Numbered from the stretch's first letter, positions 1 to 9,263 are shown. The stretch is DNA of 49,624 bases from JAHFIW01 sp035495855 (GCA_035495855.1 DATJFD010000074.1:1-49624), one strand, 5' to 3'. Translations and numbers: made by a program. The notes: generated from the letters alone by a model not told the origin.

Positions 1-1
1 C

Positions 2-1087
2 GGCAAGGTCGCCGAGCTCGACGCCCGCCAGCTCGCCGAGATCGGTTTCGACGTGCACGTCCATTCGCCGGCAGGCGCTCGCCCCGACGGCGCGCCGTAC
101 GCCTTCCATCTGATGCCGGCGCTCCTGCGCTACGGGAACGCTGCCTTCGTGCCCTCGGTCACGCGGCTCCTGCGCGATCACGCCGCCGTCCTGCTGCACT
201 ACCCGTTCTTCGGCGGCGCCGAGCCGCTCGCGCTCGCCAAGCGCCTCTCGGGCAGGGGCCGGTTGCTCGTCACCTACCATATGGACGTGGTCGGCAAGGG
301 CCTGCTGCGCTCCGCCTTCGCGCTCCATACGCGGTATTGGATGCCTTCGATCCTGCGCGAGGCCGAGCGCGTGTTCGTGACCAGTTTCGACTACGCCGAG
401 CGCGGCGCGCTCGCGGCCATGGTCGAGACCGAGCGCCACCGTTTCCGCGAACTGGCGCCGTCCGTCGACGTCGAACGTTTCGTTCCCGGGCCGCGTCCGC
501 CCGAGCTCCTGAAGAAGCACGGGCTGTCGCCCGACGACCGCGTCGTCGTCTTCGTGGGAGGCCTCGATCGGCCGCACTATTTCAAAGGCGTGCCGGTGCT
601 GCTGCGCGCGCTCGCTTCGCGCCCGCTCGCGGCGGTGAAGGCCGTCATCGTCGGCGACGGCGATCTGCGCCCGTCGTTCGAGGCGCTCGCGAAGGCGCCG
701 GCGCTCGCCGGCAGGGCCGTCTTCACGGGCGGCGTGAGCGAGAGGGAGCTGCCATCCTATTACCGGCTCGGCGACGTCTTCGCCTTTCCGTCGACGGACC
801 GTTCCGAGGCCTTCGGCATCGCCGCGCTCGAGGCCGCCGCTTCGGGACTGCCGGTCGTGGCGAGCGACCTTCCCGGCGTGCGGACCATCGTGAGAGAAGG
901 CGTGACCGGCCGGCGCGTGCCGGTGGGCAGCGCTTCGGCGCTCGCGCTCGCGCTCGCCTCCGTGCTCGCGGACGCGCCGGGCAGGCACGCGATGAGCGAG
1001 GCCGGCCGCGCCATGGCGGTCGAGGAATACGCCGAGCCCGCGCGCCTCGAAAAGTGGCGGAAGCTCGCGAAGGAGCTCGGCCTATGA
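2..1087 (+). CDS. Glycosyltransferase family 4 (5' end outside window)
   Basis: Retaining GT-B glycosyltransferase that would add a nucleotide-sugar-derived sugar to a lipid-linked or surface glycan in the cytoplasm. The frame is open to the window edge, so the gene is 5'-truncated; a GTG at 53 is in frame but is not the likely start because the upstream codons read as a normal GT-B N-domain. The C-domain shows FVGGLDRPHYFKG (first C-domain strand), VGDGDL and the family-4 E-x7-E motif in EAFGIAALE, followed by GLPVVAS. It overlaps the next glycosyltransferase by ATGA, so the two are probably translationally coupled in one polysaccharide operon. Sugar and acceptor cannot be predicted. Confidence 0.88.
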   Translation, partial: GKVAELDARQLAEIGFDVHVHSPAGARPDGAPYAFHLMPALLRYGNAAFVPSVTRLLRDHAAVLLHYPFFGGAEPLALAKRLSGRGRLLVTYHMDVVGKGLLRSAFALHTRYWMPSILREAERVFVTSFDYAERGALAAMVETERHRFRELAPSVDVERFVPGPRPPELLKKHGLSPDDRVVVFVGGLDRPHYFKGVPVLLRALASRPLAAVKAVIVGDGDLRPSFEALAKAPALAGRAVFTGGVSERELPSYYRLGDVFAFPSTDRSEAFGIAALEAAASGLPVVASDLPGVRTIVREGVTGRRVPVGSASALALALASVLADAPGRHAMSEAGRAMAVEEYAEPARLEKWRKLAKELGL

Positions 1088-2367
1088 GGATCATGTTCGT
1101 CTCCAACCTGTACGGCGACCTCGCGCGCGGCGGGGCCGAACGCGTGGTCGCGCAGGAGGCCGGGGCGCTCGCCGCGGCCGGCCATGACGTCGTCGTCGTG
1201 AGCGGGGAACCGAAGCGCGAGATCCCGAAAGGCGTCTGCCTGCCCGCCGAACCGTGGCTCTGCCCGCCGGCCGGAGGGCCCGGCGACGTCGCCGCCGCTT
1301 ACGCGGCCGCCGTCTCCCGCGCGAAGATGCCCGGCGTGCCGCGGACGATCCGCTACCACGCGCCGAACTTCTACTTCTATCCCGAAGGCGGCAAGCACGG
1401 CTACGCGACGCGCCTGCTCTGGCATCTGCGCGACATCTTCAACGACGCGAGCGCGGCGACGCTCCGGCGCATCATCGAGCTGGAACGGCCCGACGTCGTG
1501 CACACGCACAACCTCATGGGCCTCGGCTTCCGCATCCCCGCCATGCTGCGGCGGATGCGCGTTCTCCACGTGCATACCGTCCATGACGTCCAGCTGCTCC
1601 ATCCCTCCGGCCTGCTGCCGCCGTCCGGACGCGTCGCCGGCCCCGCCCGCGTCCCGCAGGCCGCGTACGCCGCGCTCATGCGGCGCATGATGGGCTCGCC
1701 CGACGTGGTGTTCTTCCCGTCCGAGTTCCTGCGCGACGCGCACGCGCGCGCGGGGTTCTTCCGCGGCTCGCGCGCGGAGGTCCTGCGCAACCCCACGCCC
1801 GACATCTCGCTCGCCGCCCGCGCCGTCCCGAGCTCGCCGACGTTCCTCTTCGCCGGCCAGCTCGAGGAGCACAAGGGGATCCGTTTCCTGCTCGACGTCT
1901 GGCGTCGCTGGGACGACCGCGGTGCCGCGATCCTCGAGATCGCCGGGGACGGGTCGCTCGCCGAAGAGGTGGCGCGAACGGCCGCGTCGCTGCCCGGCGT
2001 GACGGTGCTCGGCAAGCTCGACCGCGACGCCTTGTTCGCGGCCTACGCGCGCGTCGCGTACCTCGTCTATCCTTCGCTCGTCATCGAGAACGCGCCCGCT
2101 GCCATCATGGAGAGCCTGAGCCGCGGCACGCCCGTGGTCGCCGCCGCGACGGGCGGCGTGCCCGAGCTCGTCACCGAGGGCGGTACCGGCTTCCTTTTCC
2201 CGCCGGGCGACGCGGACGCCTTCCTCGCCAAACTGCGGCTCGCCGCGGCGCAATTGAACCCGCCGAACTGGATCTCCTTCTATGAGCGCTGCATGCGCGC
2301 CGCGCAGGGAACGTCGATCTCCAAACACGCGGAGCGGCTCATGGAGGCGTATCGAGCTCAGAGCTGA
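1084..2367 (+). CDS. Glycosyltransferase family 4
   Basis: 427-residue GT-B glycosyltransferase, a second member of the surface-glycan operon. The N-domain starts RIMFVSNLYGD followed by a GGAERVV loop typical of GT4 enzymes, VHTHNLMGLG closes the N-domain, and the C-domain has FAGQLEEHKGI, IAGDGS and an E-x7-E motif in ENAPAAIME followed by GTPVVA. The ATG overlaps the previous stop as ATGA. The stop TGA lies inside the left arm of a heptad inverted repeat (2354-2431), after which the next gene is convergent. Substrate unknown; family assignment is firm. Confidence 0.9.
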   Translation: MRIMFVSNLYGDLARGGAERVVAQEAGALAAAGHDVVVVSGEPKREIPKGVCLPAEPWLCPPAGGPGDVAAAYAAAVSRAKMPGVPRTIRYHAPNFYFYPEGGKHGYATRLLWHLRDIFNDASAATLRRIIELERPDVVHTHNLMGLGFRIPAMLRRMRVLHVHTVHDVQLLHPSGLLPPSGRVAGPARVPQAAYAALMRRMMGSPDVVFFPSEFLRDAHARAGFFRGSRAEVLRNPTPDISLAARAVPSSPTFLFAGQLEEHKGIRFLLDVWRRWDDRGAAILEIAGDGSLAEEVARTAASLPGVTVLGKLDRDALFAAYARVAYLVYPSLVIENAPAAIMESLSRGTPVVAAATGGVPELVTEGGTGFLFPPGDADAFLAKLRLAAAQLNPPNWISFYERCMRAAQGTSISKHAERLMEAYRAQS

Positions 2368-2431
2368 GAGGTTCAGAGTTTGAAAGCGCCGCAACGCCGT
2401 CTTTCAAACTTTAAACCTCTGAGCTCTGACC
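2354..2431 (+). repeat. Heptad inverted repeat R1
   Basis: Left arm 2359-2386 pairs with right arm 2401-2428 over 28 positions with 3 mismatches around a 14-nt loop. The arm reads as degenerate 7-mers of CAGAGCT/GAGAGGT type and contains the stop codon of the glycosyltransferase (2365-2367). It has no T-run of its own. Confidence 0.85.
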
Positions 2432-2439
2432 TTTGGCAT

Positions 2440-2467
2440 AAAAAAACCCGCACCGATGGTGCGGGTT
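2440..2467 (-). terminator. Intrinsic terminator of the minus-strand 2467-3108 gene
   Basis: Ten-bp stem AACCCGCACC/GGTGCGGGTT with a 3-nt loop, followed on the minus strand by a run of T. It overlaps the last base of the gene's stop codon. Confidence 0.85.
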
Positions 2468-3108
2468 CACTCCGAGGGAGCGACGAAGAGCCACGTGCCG
2501 GGCTCTTTTTTGACGGCGCCGATGGGGATGGCCTTGCCGACGAGCTTGGCGAGGCCGCTCAGGCGCTCGACCGCCTCGCGGTCGCCCTGCGTCGCGAAGG
2601 CGAGCAGGTAGAAGAGCGTGGTGGCGAGCGATTCGCCGGCGCTCGAGATCGGCATCACGTCCGGGTCGTCCCAGAACTGGAACCGCAGCGGCCGCGCCAC
2701 GTCGGCGCGGATCGCGGTCCACAGGCCGTCATGGAAGGCGTGATAGCCGTCGCGGCCGTAGCGCGCGTCGTAGAGGGCGCGCAGGCGCTTCCAGTTGCCG
2801 TTCAGGAGGGCGACGGCGAGGCTGTCGTTGAAGTCGACGAGATCGCCGTAGCGCGTCTCGCCGCGGCGGGCCTCGAACACGTCGCGCTGCGTGTGCAGCC
2901 GGACGGACAGGGGATGGACGCCGGTCGCGCGTTCGACGGGGTCGCACAGGGACGCGGCGTCGAACGTGGTCTCGCCGGACCTGTCATAGCGGCCCAGGCG
3001 GGCCTTCTGGAGCACCGGCCAGGCCAGGCGCATGCCCAGGTCGGCCACCGGACGGTCGACCGCATTGCTGCCGATGAAATCGCCCAGCGAAAGATCGCTT
3101 CCTTGCAT
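2467..3108 (-). CDS. Hypothetical soluble protein
   Basis: 213 residues, no signal peptide or clear membrane segment, mixed alpha/beta composition. I recognise no family. Conserved-looking patches are GDFIGSNAVDR near the N-terminus, LRFQFWDDPDVMP in the middle and a C-terminal PGTWLFVAPSE. The ATG at 3108 has an AGGTG Shine-Dalgarno-like element just upstream and sits about 30 nt downstream of a good promoter (3147-3175). The gene therefore looks like a monocistronic unit with its own terminator, even though the membrane gene 3249-5414 lies upstream on the same strand. Confidence 0.65.
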   Translation of the reverse strand: MQGSDLSLGDFIGSNAVDRPVADLGMRLAWPVLQKARLGRYDRSGETTFDAASLCDPVERATGVHPLSVRLHTQRDVFEARRGETRYGDLVDFNDSLAVALLNGNWKRLRALYDARYGRDGYHAFHDGLWTAIRADVARPLRFQFWDDPDVMPISSAGESLATTLFYLLAFATQGDREAVERLSGLAKLVGKAIPIGAVKKEPGTWLFVAPSE

Positions 3109-3146
3109 GATGCACCTCGTGGGTTGATTTGAAGGTCCAGGGCTCC

Positions 3147-3175
3147 ATGAAAGCCCGAAAACGGCGCTATGTCAA
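3147..3175 (-). promoter_or_regulatory. Promoter of the 2467-3108 gene
   Basis: On the minus strand TTGACA (3175-3170), 17-bp spacer, TTTCAT (3152-3147). The -35 is consensus; the -10 has T instead of A at position 2. Confidence 0.55.
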
Positions 3176-3181
3176 TCCATG

Positions 3182-3251
3182 GAGAATCGAGAATTGAGAA
3201 TTTAGAGTTTAGAGGCCCTCTAAATTCTCAACTCTCAACTCTAAATTCTTA
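3182..3251 (-). repeat. Heptad inverted repeat R2
   Basis: Read on the minus strand, the TAA stop of the 3249-5414 gene is followed directly by 7-mers of GAGAATT/TAGAGTT type, a short loop and the complementary arm. About 34 positions pair with about 7 mismatches. Strikingly A+T-rich against the surrounding coding DNA. Confidence 0.82.
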
Positions 3252-5414
3252 CCTTCGCTCGTATTTGAACACGAAATCCTTGTCATGGACCGACCACGAA
3301 CGGTCGGACCATTTCTTGCTCATGAGGATGATCCGCTGCGCGTCCCACCAGTAATACGAGACGACGTAGTAGGCGGTGTCGACGCCGGCGAGGTCCATGG
3401 CCTTCTCGGCCGCGTCGTACGAACCGAGCGACTGGTTCATGTCGAGGAACTTCTGGTAGAGCGGGTCGCCCGTCGGGATCGGATAATAGAAGAGGAGTCC
3501 CGGATGCTCGGGGTCCTTCGACGGGAAGTAGCGCTTGAAGCCGAACTCGCGGACCGCGGCGGCGGACACCGACTGGTTGGCGAGCACGATGAACGGCCGG
3601 CCGGCCGCGTCCTTGTTGATGAGGCGCACGGCCTCGACGTCGTCCGCGCTCGTCGACCAGCCGCGGCTGCTCTCGTACTTGTCGCGCCGCGGGTAGGCGA
3701 GGTAGAGCGAGCTCGTCATGAAGGCCGCGAGCACGACCATGAGGCCGAGCCGCAGCGCGGGGAAGCTTTTGGCGGCTCGCGCGAAGAGCGCGGCGAGCGC
3801 GGCCGCGGCCATCGGCGCGAGGATGAAGAGCGTCAGTTCGAAGATGCGGTCGGCGTAGTTGGAGCGCTCGTAGGAGATCAGGAAGGGGAAGCGCACGACC
3901 GAGCGGAGCAGCACGTAGTTCGCGAAGAACATCGCCGCGGCCGCGAGATAGACGAGGCCGCCGCGCGTTTTGCGCCAGAAGAGCGCGACGCCCGCGAGCG
4001 CCGCGGCGATGAGCAGCGCGTCGCGCCAGGCGTGCCAGGAATACACGAGGTCGAACGCCGCCATGAACTGCCGCGTGGCCACGGGCGCGTTCTGGAGGTC
4101 TTCGAGGATCACGGCCGGGCTTCGCAGCGCCTCGACGTTGATGGACACGCCGATGCCGGAGATCATCGAGTTCATGATGAACACGACGGGCAGCGCCACC
4201 GAGCCCGCGAGCGCGAGCTCGCCGAGCACCAGCCATCGCGCCGCTTCGCCGACGCCGCGCATCCTCTCGCCGGACGCGAGATAGGCGAGCAGGACGAAGA
4301 TGAGGAGCGGGATGCCGGCCAGCGGATGGACGGTTGCGGTCGCGACGGCGAAAAGCGCGAGGAGCGGGCGGGGGAAGGCGTCGCCGACCACCGAGGGCAG
4401 GGCGAGGAAGGCGGTGATGAGGAAGAGCGCGTTCGCGAATCCTTGCGGCGTGGTCGCGGCGAAGGAAGAGAGCGGCAGCAGCGTCACGCAGGCCGCCGCG
4501 GCGGCGGCAACGGACGCGGAGAACCCGAAGGCCTTGCGGAGCGACCAGTAGGCGCAGGGAACGATGAGCGCGAAGACGACGGGCACGAGCCAGGTGTCGA
4601 CGCCGACGACATGGCCGCCGAGAAGGCGCGCGAGCATCGTCACGAACGCGTACTGCCCGACGTAGTAGAGCGGCTTCGGGGTGATGAGGCCGTCGCGGAA
4701 GATGGTCGCTTCGGTTGCCTGGTGGATGAACGGGTCGAAACCGAAGCCGACGGCGTAGACGGTGGCGGCGACGGAGACCGCCAGGAAAGCGATGCCGGTG
4801 GACGACGCGAGCGACAGCCTCGGTCCGAACCCGCCCAGCGCGCAGGCGAGCGCGCCGGCCGCGAGCAGGAAGAAGACGATGAAGAACATGCGCGGCACCA
4901 CGTCCCAGGGCGACCGCATCGACATCGAGGTCGCCGCGTCCTTGAGGACGCCGAAGGCGAAGCTCGTGGCCGCGAGCGTGGCGACGGCGGCGAGCGCGCC
5001 GATGAGCGCGCGGAACGGATGCGCGGCGAACGACGGCGCCGGCGCTTCGGCGCCGACCTCCGCGTGGAACAGCTTCGGTCTCTTCTGTACGAGCGCCATC
5101 AGCGCCCAGGTGCCGGCGGCGACGGCCAGCAGCACGATGGCGGAGGCGATCTCGTCCAGCCTGTACACGTAATAGACGACGCTCGCGACGGTCATCGTGA
5201 AGGCCAGCACGGCCAGCGTGCCGAGGAACGTCCGCCAGGGCCAGGGCTCCGACTCAAGGACCGCCATGCCCGCGAAAACGCCGCAGCCGACGAAGAAGAC
5301 GGCGGCGAGGGCCGCGCGCACGGGGAGGAACGGCAAAAAAAGCGCGGCAACGGCGCCTGCTGTGAACACCGACAAAAAAGCGGTATACTTGGCCAAACTG
5401 CGCGATGGCATCAC
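3249..5414 (-). CDS. GT-C-like multispanning membrane protein
   Basis: 721 residues with roughly 13-15 hydrophobic helices and a soluble C-terminal domain of about 170 residues. The extracytoplasmic loop DPFIHQATEATI followed by GLITPKPLYYVGQ has the acidic, early-loop character of polyprenyl-phosphate-sugar (GT-C fold) glycosyltransferases such as PMT/GT39, so a role transferring a sugar from a lipid carrier outside the membrane is likely but unproven. The start is taken as GTG at 5414, which lies exactly 9 nt from the shared -10 box at 5423-5429; an ATG follows at once (5411). It is divergent from the phosphatidyltransferase gene. No Shine-Dalgarno at usable spacing. Confidence 0.75.
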   Translation of the reverse strand: MMPSRSLAKYTAFLSVFTAGAVAALFLPFLPVRAALAAVFFVGCGVFAGMAVLESEPWPWRTFLGTLAVLAFTMTVASVVYYVYRLDEIASAIVLLAVAAGTWALMALVQKRPKLFHAEVGAEAPAPSFAAHPFRALIGALAAVATLAATSFAFGVLKDAATSMSMRSPWDVVPRMFFIVFFLLAAGALACALGGFGPRLSLASSTGIAFLAVSVAATVYAVGFGFDPFIHQATEATIFRDGLITPKPLYYVGQYAFVTMLARLLGGHVVGVDTWLVPVVFALIVPCAYWSLRKAFGFSASVAAAAAACVTLLPLSSFAATTPQGFANALFLITAFLALPSVVGDAFPRPLLALFAVATATVHPLAGIPLLIFVLLAYLASGERMRGVGEAARWLVLGELALAGSVALPVVFIMNSMISGIGVSINVEALRSPAVILEDLQNAPVATRQFMAAFDLVYSWHAWRDALLIAAALAGVALFWRKTRGGLVYLAAAAMFFANYVLLRSVVRFPFLISYERSNYADRIFELTLFILAPMAAAALAALFARAAKSFPALRLGLMVVLAAFMTSSLYLAYPRRDKYESSRGWSTSADDVEAVRLINKDAAGRPFIVLANQSVSAAAVREFGFKRYFPSKDPEHPGLLFYYPIPTGDPLYQKFLDMNQSLGSYDAAEKAMDLAGVDTAYYVVSYYWWDAQRIILMSKKWSDRSWSVHDKDFVFKYERR

Positions 5415-5422
5415 TGGCAGTG

Positions 5423-5429
5423 TAGCATA
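5423..5429. promoter_or_regulatory. Symmetric -10 element shared by two divergent genes
   Basis: TAGCATA reads TAGCAT on plus and TATGCT on minus. The plus-strand ATG (5438) and the minus-strand GTG (5414) each lie 9 nt from their -10 hexamer. No clear -35 is seen on either side. Confidence 0.5.
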
Positions 5430-5437
5430 TCCTTCCT

Positions 5438-6025
5438 ATGGCGGATGACCGCTGGAACCGCTCCATCGTCCTGCATCCCGGAGACCGTCTTTTCGCCGCC
5501 ACCGTCGGGCTGATCGTGCCGAAAAGCGTCCGGCCGAACCATCTGACGCTGCTCCGGCTCCTGCTCATCCCGTTCGTGCTCTACTTCCTGTCCCGCGAGC
5601 GGTACGCGATCGGCGTGCCGCTGTTCCTGTTCGCGGCGCTCACGGACTGGTTCGACGGGGCCCTCGCGCGGACGCGCAAGGAGGTCACGGAATGGGGCAT
5701 CGTCCACGATCCGCTGGTCGACAAGCTGCTCATCGGCACCGTGCTCTTCGTCATCGTCCTCGACCACATCAACTTTTATCTGGGCATGGCGCTCCTGGGC
5801 GTCGAGGCGTTCATGATCGCCGTCGGCTGGTATCGCAAGTCCAGAGGGGCGGTCGAGCCCGCGAACGTCTGGGGTAAGATCAAGATGGTCGCGGAGGTCT
5901 GCGGCGTGATGCTGCTCCTGCTCGCCCTCTGGCTGCGCATCAACTTGCTCGTGGACCTGTCCACGGGTACGCTCGCCCTCGCGCTCGTCTTCGCCATCGT
6001 CAGCATCCTGTCCCGCATCATGTGA
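5438..6025 (+). CDS. CDP-alcohol phosphatidyltransferase family protein
   Basis: 195-residue integral membrane enzyme that exchanges CMP of a CDP-diacylglycerol (or similar CDP-alcohol) for a second alcohol, as PgsA and related enzymes do. The full signature D-x2-D-G-x2-A-R-x8-G-x3-D-x3-D is present: D70, D73, G74, A77, R78, G87, D91 and D95. About five or six membrane helices. It is the first gene of a plus-strand operon: the next gene starts with GTG overlapping this stop. There is no Shine-Dalgarno, and the -10-like TAGCAT lies 9 nt upstream, so the mRNA may be leaderless. PgsA is plausible, but the alcohol cannot be assigned by sequence alone. Confidence 0.88.
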   Translation: MADDRWNRSIVLHPGDRLFAATVGLIVPKSVRPNHLTLLRLLLIPFVLYFLSRERYAIGVPLFLFAALTDWFDGALARTRKEVTEWGIVHDPLVDKLLIGTVLFVIVLDHINFYLGMALLGVEAFMIAVGWYRKSRGAVEPANVWGKIKMVAEVCGVMLLLLALWLRINLLVDLSTGTLALALVFAIVSILSRIM

Positions 6026-7713
6026 CCGAACGATCCTCCCGCGCCCTGCTTGCCGCGGCCGTCGCCGCCGCCTGCGCCGCCTTCTTCCTCGTCTATTCCT
6101 TCCTGCCGCTCACCGCGCCGGCGCGTTTCAATTCGCCTGACGAGACCTCGAACGCCTTCTTCGCGCGGCTCTTCGCCGCCAAGAGCGTGCTCTGGACCGT
6201 CGAGCCGCTCAACCTCGTCATCAAGGAAGGGCTGGTCCATCCCCGCAGCGTGAAGGTGGTCGACAACTTCCTCGTGCCCGGCGGCTTCCTCGGCCTGCCG
6301 GTGCTCTACGGCACCGCCGCGAAGGTGCTCGGCGACCGGGCGATCCCTTTCATGACCCCGCTGTTCGCCGTCGGCGCCGCGCTCGCCTGGGGGATCCTGT
6401 GGTCCCGGCGGTTCGGACGCCGCGTCGGCATCGCCGCCGGCGCGCTGCTCCTCGTGCAGCCTGCCTGGTGGTACTCGGCCTCGCGCACGCTCCAGCCGAA
6501 CGTGCTGTTCGCGGCGCTCGCGATCTTCTCGGCCTGCCTGTTCTTCGTCGCCCCTGTCCGCGCCGCGATCGAGCGCCGCAAGCTCGAGGGCCTTCGCCTG
6601 CTGCGCCTCACGGACGCCGCGCTCGCGGGGATGCTCCTCGGCCTCGCCGTCTGGGTGCGCATGTCGGAGGCCTACTGGATCGCGCTCGGCATCATCGTGC
6701 TGGTCGTCGCCGCGCGCCCCAAGGTCCCGTGGGCGCGCCTCGCCGTCTTCGCCGCCACCGCCGCGTTCACGCTCGTCCCGCTGTTCATCATGCACAGCGC
6801 CGTCTACGGCGACGCGTTCGCGACCGGCTACGGCAACGGCCTCGCGGTCCCGGCAGGCGAGCTGCCGCACGGGATGGGGGAGCGGCTGCTCGGGCCGCTG
6901 CGTCCCGTGCTCTTCCCGCTCGGCTTCGCGCCGCGCGCCGCCCTCGCGCATTTCTGGACCTACGGCATCGCTTTCTTCGGCTGGTGGTCGGCGCTCGTCG
7001 CCTGCGCCGGCGCGGCGTACCTCGCGGACAAGCGGCTGGCGCGCAAGAAGTGGCCGCGCGACGCCGCCGTGTTCGGCGCGTTCTCGCTCGCGGTCGCGCT
7101 GTGGCTCGCGCTCTTCTACGGCAGCTGGAACGTGCAGGACAATCCCGATCCCGCGGCCGTGACCATCGGTTCCTCGTACATCCGCTACTGGCTGCCGATC
7201 GCGGCGCTCTCTACGCTGCCCGTCGCCTGGCTCGTGACCCGCGCGTCGGAGCGGTTCGCCGGCAGGAAGCGCGTCCTCTTCGCCGCCGCGTTCATCGTCT
7301 GCGCCGCGGCCGCCTCCGCCGCCGACGTGTTCTGGTCGCCGGGCGAGGGGCTGCTCGCGGTCCGGTCCACGCTGCGGCGCTATGACGCCGTCGTCGCGCG
7401 CATCCTTGCGCTGACGCCGAAGAACTCGCTCGTCGTGGCCGACAGCGCCGACAAATACATCTTCCCGGACCGTCCCGTGATGACGCCGCTGCGCGCCGAG
7501 GAGAACTACGCCGCGCTCGCCGTCATCAAGCGGCACGCCTACATCTATTATTACGGCATCACCTTCCCGCAGCAGGACCTCGACTGGCTCCGCGGCGAGA
7601 AGCTGCCGCCGCTCGGTCTGTCCATCGACCCGGTGGAGGCGTTCGGCGAGGAGACGCTCTACAAGCTGCCGTCGACCGACCCGCGCGACCCCCAGCAGGT
7701 CCTCCAGCCATGA
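6022..7713 (+). CDS. GT-C-like multispanning membrane protein
   Basis: 563 residues with about 10-12 transmembrane helices and an ArnT/PMT-like layout: a first helix, then an extracytoplasmic loop with FNSPDETSNAFFA, whose Asp/Glu pair is the usual position of the catalytic acid in GT-C glycosyltransferases. A soluble C-terminal tail follows the last helix. Start is GTG at 6022, overlapping the stop of the phosphatidyltransferase gene; the following gene starts at 7710 with ATGA overlap. The three genes are thus translationally coupled. Likely role: glycan assembly on the outer face of the membrane. Substrate unknown. Confidence 0.78.
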   Translation: MTERSSRALLAAAVAAACAAFFLVYSFLPLTAPARFNSPDETSNAFFARLFAAKSVLWTVEPLNLVIKEGLVHPRSVKVVDNFLVPGGFLGLPVLYGTAAKVLGDRAIPFMTPLFAVGAALAWGILWSRRFGRRVGIAAGALLLVQPAWWYSASRTLQPNVLFAALAIFSACLFFVAPVRAAIERRKLEGLRLLRLTDAALAGMLLGLAVWVRMSEAYWIALGIIVLVVAARPKVPWARLAVFAATAAFTLVPLFIMHSAVYGDAFATGYGNGLAVPAGELPHGMGERLLGPLRPVLFPLGFAPRAALAHFWTYGIAFFGWWSALVACAGAAYLADKRLARKKWPRDAAVFGAFSLAVALWLALFYGSWNVQDNPDPAAVTIGSSYIRYWLPIAALSTLPVAWLVTRASERFAGRKRVLFAAAFIVCAAAASAADVFWSPGEGLLAVRSTLRRYDAVVARILALTPKNSLVVADSADKYIFPDRPVMTPLRAEENYAALAVIKRHAYIYYYGITFPQQDLDWLRGEKLPPLGLSIDPVEAFGEETLYKLPSTDPRDPQQVLQP

Positions 7714-9263
7714 ATCGCGTCCATCCCGCCTTCAGGATCGCCGTCCGCGTCATCGCCGGCCTGGGCCTCGCCGCCGCTCTCGGTTTCCTGTTCGCGCGCG
7801 CGGTCGTGCCGGACGGCCGACTGTCCGTGACCTACGATCTCGAGCGGCCCGCGCCGTACGTCTCGCAGCCGAAGCCGACGGAACGCCTGGCGCTCCCGCC
7901 CCAGCGCGCCGCCGATGGCACGCCGCGCACGCGGATGATCGGCGACCCGCTGTTCGTCGACGTGACGCCGCCGTCCGGGTTCGACACGGTGACCATGTCC
8001 CTCTCGTACGAGAACTCCGGCCATCCGATGGTCGAGGTCGGCGCGCTGTCGTCTTCGATCGACGAGCAGTACGACCTGCGCCCGATCGAGAGCCGCCTGC
8101 TCGACGCCCTGCCATGGAAGAAGGTTTCGAGCGGCGCGCTCACGCTCTATCAGCGCCGCGGCGGCTACGCCTCCGTCGACGAGTTCTTCCGCGACCCGCC
8201 GGCGCGGGCCAAGGTCGCCGTGTTCGGCACGGACGCCCCCATCCCGTACCGCCTCGAAGGGTACGAGCCTTCCGCCGAAGGCCGTGAGATCGGCGTGTCG
8301 CTGCGCGGGCATCAGCGCATGCTGACCTACGTGAAGGACGAACCGCTCAACTTCACCTTCACCGTCCAGGACATGAACCGCCAGGACGGCGCGGACCCGG
8401 TCATCGTCTCCGTCTACCGCGGCGACGGCGCCGAACCCGTCGCGCGCACCATCCTGCGGGACGACGGCGACACCACCGACGACCAGCGCTCCTCGAAGCT
8501 GCGCACCGTGCCGGTGTCGCTCGTCGCTCCCGAGGAAGGCTTCTACAAGATCGAGTTCACCGCGTCGGCCGACGTGTTCATCCGCAAGATCGCCACGCGC
8601 CAGCGGAAGCTCGTGTTCGCGGACAAGCTGTACCTCGGCGACCACGTCGGGTTCAGCGACCTGACGCCGCCGATCACCGTGTTCACCGACGGCCAGCGGC
8701 TCGTGGCGCGCACCGCCCACGCCGAATCGGTCCAGCAGCTCACGGTCGCCGGCACGCGGCTGTCGCTCGACCAGCCGAACCTGCGGTACGTGCGCGACCT
8801 CGCCGGCGCGGGCCTCGCGCCGATCGTCTCGTCGAAGCGCGACGTGCTGCTCGAGACCGACGGCCTGTTCGCGCTGTCGAAGGAGGAATATTTCGATCCG
8901 CTCCCGCTCGCGCTCCAGTGGTTCACGACCGCCAAGGACCTCGATGACCGCGGCATCGAGTACGTGCTTGCCGCCTACGAACCCCCGCGCGTTGACGGCT
9001 CGCTGCGCACGGGCACCGTCGCCTTCGACATGCGCAAACTCGCCAGGACGAAGGAAGGCGCCTACCGCTTCGTCATCAGCGCGCCCGGCATCGCCGAGAC
9101 GCGCCATGACCTGTCGCTCGCCTCGATCTCGTTCTCGATGCGGCGGCCGGCCGTCACGCTCGCGAACGCGCTGCCGATGCTGTTCGACGCGCTCGCGCGC
9201 AAGGAGCCCGCGCAGCCCGCCGTGTTCTCCGCAGGGAAGACCTACGGCGAGAGCCCGAATTAG
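7710..9263 (+). CDS. Membrane-anchored extracytoplasmic protein of unknown function
   Basis: 517 residues. One N-terminal helix (about residues 10-30) is followed by a long soluble, beta-rich region with no cysteine pairs or repeats that I can identify, so it is most likely an outward-facing anchored protein. The sequence contains FIRKIATRQRKLVFADKL and other patches that match no family I know. ATGA overlap with the preceding GT-C-like gene suggests the two act together, perhaps as an accessory of surface-glycan assembly (inference). It ends with TAG, which is the first codon-sized unit of heptad repeat R3. Confidence 0.7.
   Translation: MNRVHPAFRIAVRVIAGLGLAAALGFLFARAVVPDGRLSVTYDLERPAPYVSQPKPTERLALPPQRAADGTPRTRMIGDPLFVDVTPPSGFDTVTMSLSYENSGHPMVEVGALSSSIDEQYDLRPIESRLLDALPWKKVSSGALTLYQRRGGYASVDEFFRDPPARAKVAVFGTDAPIPYRLEGYEPSAEGREIGVSLRGHQRMLTYVKDEPLNFTFTVQDMNRQDGADPVIVSVYRGDGAEPVARTILRDDGDTTDDQRSSKLRTVPVSLVAPEEGFYKIEFTASADVFIRKIATRQRKLVFADKLYLGDHVGFSDLTPPITVFTDGQRLVARTAHAESVQQLTVAGTRLSLDQPNLRYVRDLAGAGLAPIVSSKRDVLLETDGLFALSKEEYFDPLPLALQWFTTAKDLDDRGIEYVLAAYEPPRVDGSLRTGTVAFDMRKLARTKEGAYRFVISAPGIAETRHDLSLASISFSMRRPAVTLANALPMLFDALARKEPAQPAVFSAGKTYGESPN

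Noticed and set aside
53..55. GTG at 53 as the start of the first glycosyltransferase
   Set aside because: The frame is open to the window edge and the codons before it encode a typical GT-B N-domain, so the gene is truncated.
3285..5513. 742-codon plus-strand open frame opposite the GT-C-like gene
   Set aside because: Composition (Glu, Arg, Gly, Asp only) marks it as antisense of a membrane protein.
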